NCBI GenBank assembly: GCA_020050435.1
Contig: JAGVKQ010000017.1
Coordinates: forward strand, 124,001-188,000
Length of the DNA stretch: 64,000 nucleotides
Direction: 5' to 3'
Origin: Candidatus Caenarcanales bacterium
Lineage (GTDB): Bacteria; Cyanobacteriota; Vampirovibrionia; 2-02-FULL-35-15
Below, piece by piece: positions 58,594-64,000 of the stretch (positions within the stretch are counted from its first letter, which is position 1; each line of letters begins with the position of its first letter). The position numbers were made by a program, and so were the translations under genes. The notes under the pieces are model-generated. The model saw only the letters and a list, made by a program, of their open reading frames with translations, did no database searches and was not told the origin of the DNA.

Positions 58594-59438
58594 TTTCTAC
58601 TCTCAGAAAACTTTTTAGCAATATCCATAAGTTCTACAGGTACTGCCAAAATTACTGTATTTGATGCTGTTGGACCTAAACCATCTATGGTTTGAAGTGT
58701 TCTAAGCTGCATAGCACCAGGGCTAGAAAACATGGTTTTTGCTGCTTCAGCAAGATTAAAAGCTGCCATCTTATCGCCTTCTGCTTTAGTAATCGTAGCT
58801 CTCTTTTCACGCTCTGCTGATGCCTGACGGGACATCATTTTTTTAAGTTCTTCAGGTACATCTATATCCTGTATTCTAATGCCTTTCACTTCTAGCCCCC
58901 AGTCTTTGGCTTCTTTTTCTACAATCTGTTCTATAGCTTTTCCTATTTTTTCACGCTCCGCAAGAATTTCATCAAATGTCATTCCACCAAGTACATCTCT
59001 CAATGCTGTTTGTGCATATTGAGAAATAGCATAAGTATAATTCTGTACTTTGATAATGGCATCACCAGGATTTGCTACTAAAAAATATAAAACACCATTT
59101 ATTGAAACTGGCACATTGTCTTTAGTAATCACCTGTTGCTTTGGAATGTCTAGAGTTAATGTACGTGTATCAATCATTCTCATTTCATCTAAAAAAGGAA
59201 TAATGAAAAACATTCCTGGACCTTTTGTTTCCTGAAAGTTGCCGAGTCTAAAAACTACTGCTTTTTCCCACTGTGCTGCAATTTTTACTCCTGATGAAAT
59301 AAACATTCCTATCAATATAAAAGCAAGAAAAAGTGCAAAGCCTAAAAAATTATCCCCAAGCATTAGAAAAAATATAAGACCAATTCCAGAAAATACAAAA
59401 GTTATTATTGCAGAAACATAATTTACTATTAGAAGCAT
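58590..59438 (-). CDS. SPFH/stomatin-like (band 7) membrane protein
   Basis: A slipin/stomatin homologue of about 282 residues. Two N-terminal hydrophobic segments (VNYVSAIITFVFSGIGLIFF; FLGFALFLAFILIGMFISSG) are followed by the SPFH domain (IAAQWEKAVVFRLGNFQETK; FFIIPFLDEMRMIDTRTLTL; ALRDVLGGMTFDEILAEREK) and an Ala/Glu coiled coil (EREKRATITKAEGDKMAAFN). Such proteins form membrane microdomain scaffolds. Its usual NfeD partner is not adjacent. I start at the ATG at 59438 because AAAAAGGAGATC precedes it; an in-frame codon at 59465 lacks this. Confidence 0.93.
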   Translation of the reverse strand: MLLIVNYVSAIITFVFSGIGLIFFLMLGDNFLGFALFLAFILIGMFISSGVKIAAQWEKAVVFRLGNFQETKGPGMFFIIPFLDEMRMIDTRTLTLDIPKQQVITKDNVPVSINGVLYFLVANPGDAIIKVQNYTYAISQYAQTALRDVLGGMTFDEILAEREKIGKAIEQIVEKEAKDWGLEVKGIRIQDIDVPEELKKMMSRQASAEREKRATITKAEGDKMAAFNLAEAAKTMFSSPGAMQLRTLQTIDGLGPTASNTVILAVPVELMDIAKKFSESRN

Positions 59439-59515
59439 ATTGATCTCCTTTTTAGCCCGGGTCATGACTATTATATCTTTTGTAAATGAAACTATGTTAC
59501 TTTTAATAAAGTCAA

Positions 59516-61837
59516 ATGAATGACAATACAGAAAAAATTAAGTTCAAGCTAGATCCTTTTCAAGAAGAGGCCATCAATGAATTAAAAAATGGTATAAGCG
59601 TAGTAGTAAGTGCTCCCACTGGTGCTGGTAAAACTGCCATAGCTGAGTTTGTCATAGAAGAAGCTATTAAAAACGACAAAAGAGCTTTTTATACAACTCC
59701 ACTTAAAGCCCTCAGTAATCAAAAGTTTCATGATTTTCAAAAAAAATATGGGGAAGATAGAGTAGGAATAGTTACTGGAGACTCTTCTTTTAACAGAGAT
59801 GCGCAGATAGTTGTTATGACTACTGAGATTTATAGAAACATGCTCTACGGTACATCTTTAGGTTCTGTAGACGAAAATCTAAAACATTTACGCTACTTAG
59901 TTTTAGATGAATGCCATTACATGAATGATCCTGAACGCGGCACAGTATGGGAAGAAAGTATTATTTATTCACCTACCAATGTTCAGATTGTTGCACTATC
60001 AGCTACCGTAGCTAATGCCAAAGAGCTTGCTGACTGGATTTCCAAAGTTCACAATGAAACAAAGCTTATAGAATCATTTTTTAGACCTGTGCCACTTAGA
60101 TTTTATTATTTCAATGATAAGCATTTATATCCACTTTTAACTACAGATAAAAAGTTAAATCCACAATTAAAATCTCACAAAGATGGATTTAAAGCTTTTA
60201 AACAAAAGTTTAAAGATAGAAGAGATAATTCAAATGAAGTCAAAACCATTGATATAGTAGATGAGTTAAATAAAAGATCTCTTCTTCCAGCTATTTATTT
60301 TGTTTTCTCTAGGCGTGGTTGTGAAACTTCCATGAAAGAGTGTCAGGAAATTGGCTATACGTTATTAACTGAAACTGAGAAAAAACTCTTAGCTTCTTTA
60401 ATTCAAGAGAGAGTAAAAGGAAATGAGTATTTATCTAACCATAAACATCTTGGATATTTACACCAAGGAATGGCTGTTCACCATGCTGGATTACTTCCTC
60501 AGTGGAAGAATCTTATTGAATTTCTATTTAGCAAAGGATTAATAAAAGTAGTATTTGCTACTGAAACATTAGCTGCTGGTATAAACATGCCAGCTAGAAC
60601 TACTATTATTTCTAATCTTGGGAAACGTGGAGATGTGGGACACAAAGATTTAAGCAGCAATCAATTTTTACAAATGTCTGGTCGTGCTGGCAGACGTGGA
60701 ATGGATGAGCTAGGCAATGTAGTAATTAAAGAAACCATTGATCACACCCCAGCTTTTGCAGCAAAGTTAGCAGTAGCACCACCAGAACCATTAGTAAGTC
60801 AATTCACCCCTAATTATTCAATGGTTTTGAATCTCTTACAAAATCATTCAATGGATCAAATTAAAACCCTTTTAAATAGAAGCTTTGGTCAATATTTAAT
60901 AAATAAAGATATTGGAATGTATTTAAGTGAAAAAGAAGACATGGGAATTCGTTCTGAAAAATTATCTATTTATCCTTGTCCTGATCCAAATAGACCTGGT
61001 GATATTGCTGTTTTCAGAAAACAAGATGAGAAAATACATGAATTAAAAAGACTCATGAGCACTCTTGTAAAACAAAACAACCCAGAGATAAATGATTTTA
61101 AAAAACAGCTCTCTGAAGAAAATAATGTACACCAGAATTATCCTTGCTTTACCTGCAAAAGCCAGGATCACTGTTTTAGAGCTGAAAAAGAAGTTAGAAG
61201 AATAGACAGTAAATTGAAAATTATAAAAAAATACACTGAATCTCAAGAAGACTATTACTGGGGAGAGTTTTTAAAATTAACAAAGATATTAACGACACTT
61301 GGTTACCTAGTAAATGACGTGCCTACAGAAAAAGGAATTTTAGCAGCTAGCTTAAGAGGACAGAACATTGTTTTAATTGCAGAGGTTTTATTGAATTGTG
61401 ATTGGACTTACCAAGGTAAGCCCTTACAGCCTGCACTTTTTGCTGGTGCAATTTCAGGACTAGCTATAGACAGCATACGCCCACGTACTTTTTCTAAAGC
61501 AAGACCTTCTAATGCTTATGATCAGGTTTATTCTCAAATCCATAAGAACGTAAGAGCCATTTCAATGCTGCAAAGAGATAATGGAATAGAGGATCATGTG
61601 AATTACATTTCTACATTAGCTGGACTCATGGAATATTGGTGCGATGAGAAGACTAAATGGGAAGACATGCACACTATGGCGAACCTAGATGAAGGCGACT
61701 TAGTTAGAACAGGAAGAAGAACAATGGATCTTCTTCGCCATATAAAAAATGCACCTTATTTAAAGCAAGATGTTTTAAACATAGCTAAAGCTGCTTATAA
61801 TCTCATGGATAAAGAACCGATCAAAGAAGTGGTTTAG
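59516..61837 (+). CDS. Ski2/Mtr4-like DExH-box RNA helicase
   Basis: A 773-residue superfamily 2 helicase. Motif I is VVVSAPTGAGKTAIAEFVIE; Ia TTPLKALSNQKFHDF; II LVLDECHYMNDPERG; III ALSATVANA; V ATETLAAGINMPARTT; VI QMSGRAGRRGMDELGN. The C-terminal half has a Cys/His patch, NYPCFTCKSQDHCFRAEK, in the place where bacterial HelY/Ski2-like proteins carry similar residues, then a DSHCT-like end region. Cyanobacteria and Actinobacteria carry such proteins, likely in RNA turnover or processing. No exonuclease gene is adjacent. It starts at an ATG at 59516; the next in-frame ATG gives an almost full chain too. Confidence 0.93.
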   Translation: MNDNTEKIKFKLDPFQEEAINELKNGISVVVSAPTGAGKTAIAEFVIEEAIKNDKRAFYTTPLKALSNQKFHDFQKKYGEDRVGIVTGDSSFNRDAQIVVMTTEIYRNMLYGTSLGSVDENLKHLRYLVLDECHYMNDPERGTVWEESIIYSPTNVQIVALSATVANAKELADWISKVHNETKLIESFFRPVPLRFYYFNDKHLYPLLTTDKKLNPQLKSHKDGFKAFKQKFKDRRDNSNEVKTIDIVDELNKRSLLPAIYFVFSRRGCETSMKECQEIGYTLLTETEKKLLASLIQERVKGNEYLSNHKHLGYLHQGMAVHHAGLLPQWKNLIEFLFSKGLIKVVFATETLAAGINMPARTTIISNLGKRGDVGHKDLSSNQFLQMSGRAGRRGMDELGNVVIKETIDHTPAFAAKLAVAPPEPLVSQFTPNYSMVLNLLQNHSMDQIKTLLNRSFGQYLINKDIGMYLSEKEDMGIRSEKLSIYPCPDPNRPGDIAVFRKQDEKIHELKRLMSTLVKQNNPEINDFKKQLSEENNVHQNYPCFTCKSQDHCFRAEKEVRRIDSKLKIIKKYTESQEDYYWGEFLKLTKILTTLGYLVNDVPTEKGILAASLRGQNIVLIAEVLLNCDWTYQGKPLQPALFAGAISGLAIDSIRPRTFSKARPSNAYDQVYSQIHKNVRAISMLQRDNGIEDHVNYISTLAGLMEYWCDEKTKWEDMHTMANLDEGDLVRTGRRTMDLLRHIKNAPYLKQDVLNIAKAAYNLMDKEPIKEVV

Positions 61838-62003
61838 ATTAATTGGTTAAAGAAATTTTCTTTTTGCTTTTAACCCAAGAAAAGTTTCTTTGTAGTAAAA
61901 TAGTCCTAACAGATTTGAACTAAGCAATTAAAAAGACTTTTCAAAGTTTTTGGAAATGCTTGCTATTTAAGAACTTAATAAAGATTATTCATGGGGGGGA
62001 TTT

Positions 62004-63404
62004 ATGCCTGCTACAGTAAGCTTTTTTGAATCATACTTGCCATCTCTCAGAAGAGCAGTAGCAACAACTACCCCTCTTAAAGAGCGTGTAAAGCAGACCG
62101 TAACTGATAGGGTTTTAGATTCTCTTTGTAAAGATGGGGCATTAGATGCTAGAACAGTATCGAGAATGATTCCTAATTTAAAAGGAAATCAATCTAGTGA
62201 TATAGCAAAAACTGTTTCTAATTTTGTAAGAACTTTTGGACTAAGAGTAGATGACTCTTTATTAACACTTCCTGAAGAAGTAGTAAAAACAGGATTTTCT
62301 GAAGAAGGCTTAGCTTATATTCCAGAGCTTGAAAAAGAAATTCATTCTGTTAGTAGGCAATTAAGCTTTAATCGAATTGGGGCTGATTTCAGAAAACTTG
62401 TAGCTTTAGCAAAAAAAATAAGTCCCGAGTTTAAAACTGCTTTCAATGAAGGTGAACTTATTAATGGATCTATAGAAACCTGGAAGAGTTTAATGGAAGA
62501 AATTGATATGAAAATTTTAATTCCTGCCAATCAGGTTTTTGATATTAATTTAGAGGGTGGAAGAGAACCTGATGCTTTTCACGCAGGGATAAAAAGAGAT
62601 ACATGGAAACAGGAACGTTTTCCTTATTTGGGAAATAACTTTTGGACTGCTGAAATTAAAAAACTCATGGGTGAAAAAATAGGCTCTACGCATGGATATT
62701 TTGCATTTTATGATCCAGAGGCTTCAAGAAAAGATTCAGAATCCACATACAATTTAATAAAATTACACCCACAAAATGAGTTTTTTCATAGACTAAGAGA
62801 TTTTATTACTCATTTAAATCTTTCCAAAGATGACTATTGCAGATTGTTTGGAGAATATAGATCAAAATATGAGCAAGTAGGGCATGCTCAAAATCAAATT
62901 TTTATTACTGAGTGGAAAAAGTTAAAAAGTCTTGATTTACCACCAAATAAACTCAGGCTTGAATGTTTATTAAAAGATGATAATCCATATAGAGAATTAA
63001 TGAGTGAGTTTACAGATGATAATGAAAAAGGATTAGCTACTTTAGCCTATTCTGCATCTATAACCTCAGGTGAATTGAGTGGAATAATTACTGAAATGAA
63101 TATTCATATAGAAGAAGGCAGACATGATTTAGCTTATTGTGCTTTTTTAGATTTTCTAGGGGTTCAGAAAATGAGATATGATATGTTTGATTTAGATGAT
63201 GTAGGTCTTAATAGTGCTTATAAAATATCAAGTGGATTAATTTTAAACTCATTTAAAGACTTATATGATCATAATTCCCCAGGAGAAACCATCAGAGCCT
63301 GCGAAGCTACTACTAAGCCTGCATTTACTGCATTAAACTATTTAAGAGAAGTCAAAGACTTAAACTTTAGAAATGAAATAGAAATAGAAAGGCTTAAAAG
63401 CTAA
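62004..63404 (+). CDS. Unknown soluble protein
   Basis: A 466-residue protein not recognised. It is mainly helical, with a basic, S/T-rich N-terminus (VSFFESYLPSLRRAVATTTP then LKERVKQ). Some segments resemble substrate-binding helices (FLDFLGVQKMRYDMFDLDDV; MIPNLKGNQSSDIAKTVSNF), but I can assign no family. The ribosome-binding site is a run of seven G (61993-61999), unlike the GGAGG type elsewhere but like the G-run before 53438. It converges with the small gene ending at 63394, overlapping by 11 bp. Confidence 0.6.
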   Translation: MPATVSFFESYLPSLRRAVATTTPLKERVKQTVTDRVLDSLCKDGALDARTVSRMIPNLKGNQSSDIAKTVSNFVRTFGLRVDDSLLTLPEEVVKTGFSEEGLAYIPELEKEIHSVSRQLSFNRIGADFRKLVALAKKISPEFKTAFNEGELINGSIETWKSLMEEIDMKILIPANQVFDINLEGGREPDAFHAGIKRDTWKQERFPYLGNNFWTAEIKKLMGEKIGSTHGYFAFYDPEASRKDSESTYNLIKLHPQNEFFHRLRDFITHLNLSKDDYCRLFGEYRSKYEQVGHAQNQIFITEWKKLKSLDLPPNKLRLECLLKDDNPYRELMSEFTDDNEKGLATLAYSASITSGELSGIITEMNIHIEEGRHDLAYCAFLDFLGVQKMRYDMFDLDDVGLNSAYKISSGLILNSFKDLYDHNSPGETIRACEATTKPAFTALNYLREVKDLNFRNEIEIERLKS

Positions 63405-63618
63405 GGTTAGAAAAAAATTCTTGTACCAATCTTATAATCTTATCAATTGGACCTTCTGGTTCATCTCCACCGCCACCATTTCTAAGTTTTCCAGCATTAC
63501 TGAGAGTCATTGTTCTCTGAACACCATGCCGATCTTCCACCACTACAAGAGGCTCTCTTGAACCGCCAAAAGGCGTATGTTGTTTTGGACCACCAAAAGG
63601 TGTAAATCCTATTCTCAT
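63394..63618 (-). CDS. Unknown small protein
   Basis: A 74-residue protein with a Gly/Pro-rich N-terminus (MRIGFTPFGGPKQHTPFGGS; note TPFGG twice), a Gly-rich middle (LRNGGGGDEPEGP) and an amphipathic C-terminal helix (IDKIIRLVQEFFSNLSF). The start has AGGAAATTT upstream, and a good promoter (63649-63676) lies 30-60 bp before it. Not recognised. Confidence 0.5.
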   Translation of the reverse strand: MRIGFTPFGGPKQHTPFGGSREPLVVVEDRHGVQRTMTLSNAGKLRNGGGGDEPEGPIDKIIRLVQEFFSNLSF

Positions 63619-63648
63619 AAATTTCCTATTTGTTTACTTATTACTTTA

Positions 63649-63676
63649 ATTTTACCCCAAAGGGGTTAAGAGTCAA
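63649..63676 (-). promoter_or_regulatory. Promoter of the 74-aa gene
   Basis: On the minus strand TTGACT (complement of 63671-63676) and TAAAAT (complement of 63649-63654) are separated by 16 bp. The -10 lies 30 bp before the ATG at 63618. A CCCC/GGGG hairpin is embedded in the spacer. Confidence 0.5.
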
Positions 63677-63682
63677 TCCTAT

Positions 63683-63822
63683 AAAGCGTGTAGTTTTAAG
63701 CTAGTCCCCCGGGTTAAGACCCAGAGTTTTCAGCAATTGAGTACCTAAAACACAAAATACGCCACTAGGCACGCTTTGAAATGGCTCATTAAAACTATGG
63801 AGATAAACCTCCATGTTTTAAT
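63683..63822. other. Highly structured intergenic region, possible structured RNA
   Basis: AAAGCGTG (63683-63690) pairs with CACGCTTT (63770-63777), and CTAGT (63701-63705) with ACTAG (63764-63768). A small hairpin GGGT-TAAG-ACCC (63711-63722) lies inside, and GTTTTA (63693) could pair with TAAAAC (63746). Next to it, 63788-63822 forms a 14-bp hairpin (ATTAAAAC, ATGGAG arms). No protein frame fits. It lies between two minus-strand genes. The strand of transcription, if any, and the family are unknown. Confidence 0.35.
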
Positions 63823-63846
63823 TTCGCTAATTATGAAAGGTTTAAT

Positions 63847-64000
63847 TTAATTCACTCTTTTAGGGAAGTTAATAACGTTTGATTTATTTTTATCTGTTTT
63901 CTCAATAATTGAGGTTAAGAGTTCTTCTGACTCAGAGGCATCTAGGATAAATGTCTGTTCATTGCAATTCAGCTTAACAACGTTATTCTTAAGCAATTTA
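63847..64000 (-). CDS. C-terminal end of an unknown gene (partial)
   Basis: An open frame on the minus strand enters from the right edge and ends at a stop at 63847-63849, giving 50 residues (NNVVKLNCNEQTFILDASES, then EELLTSIIEKTDKNKSNVIN). Codon use and continuous frame support coding. The rest lies outside the window, so the product cannot be named. Confidence 0.55.
   Translation of the reverse strand, partial: KLLKNNVVKLNCNEQTFILDASESEELLTSIIEKTDKNKSNVINFPKRVN

Noticed and set aside
63683-63777. Cobalamin riboswitch suggested by a GCCACTA string
   Set aside because: The conserved B12 core elements are missing and no cobalamin gene follows.

Overview
This is a gene-dense, AT-rich window (roughly two thirds A+T by eye) from a diderm bacterium. 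The best fit is a non-photosynthetic relative of the Cyanobacteria (Melainabacteria/Vampirovibrionia type). This is an inference. It rests on an F-type ATP synthase block in the cyanobacterial order c-b'-b-delta-alpha with two different b subunits, a Ski2-like DExH helicase, a GH116 glucosidase, a saccharopine-dehydrogenase-like oxidoreductase and a GTAGAG...CTCTAC palindrome of a kind I associate with cyanobacterial genomes. No photosynthesis genes are present. The cell is diderm because the window encodes an outer-membrane beta-barrel fusion and several lipoproteins.

Layout. 1-5.2 kb: a FecR-TPR-beta-barrel fusion cut by the left edge, a secreted TPR protein, a Maf pyrophosphatase and a Cys-rich secreted peptide. 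5.2-10.2 kb: a bifunctional RelA/SpoT enzyme and an SbcC/Rad50-like ATPase. 10.4-12.5 kb: three apparently related unknown genes, two with duplicated promoter and ribosome-binding leaders. 12.6-16 kb: ATP synthase c, b', b, delta, alpha, with a perfect palindrome after the c gene and without the a, gamma, beta or epsilon genes. 16-25 kb: MscS-like channel, gltX, an ORF6N protein behind tandem 19-bp repeats, a BASS transporter with hisI, an oxidoreductase, an FNR-like flavoprotein, a 59-aa Flp pilin, a large unknown and tatA. 25-35.5 kb: GH116 glucosidase, VanX-like dipeptidase, TadE/G-like protein, a cystathionine beta-synthase/gamma-lyase pair, an orphan PstB, a divergent ion-channel-like protein and an OGG-type glycosylase. 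35.5-42.3 kb: a MITE-like element, a cupin, an aminotransferase, an ATLF-like metalloprotease, an aldose-epimerase-like protein, an SDR, a CBS protein and class III alcohol dehydrogenase. 42.3-64 kb is richest in accessory genes: a 40-residue-repeat fibre protein, a Ser/Thr kinase, a Cys-rich Spy-like lipoprotein, a caspase-like protein, an ACE-like peptidase with HExxxH, a three-domain adenylate cyclase, tRNA-Pro inside a perfect inverted repeat, an SPFH protein, a Ski2-like helicase and several unknowns.

The two patterns most worth following are regulatory. First, a 20-bp dyad (ATTAAA-N4-TTTAAT core with AT/AC/AG...CT/GT flanks) recurs 50-120 bp upstream of mainly unknown genes and of pstB. 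Second, at least ten genes have a TAnnnT box exactly 6 nt before the start codon and no Shine-Dalgarno, which suggests common leaderless transcription. Enzymes that could act on proteins (kinase, ATLF-like zincin, caspase-like protein) lack signal peptides, and several genes here share short, low-complexity, S/T/P/R-rich N-termini. They are candidates for effectors exported by another route; this is speculative.
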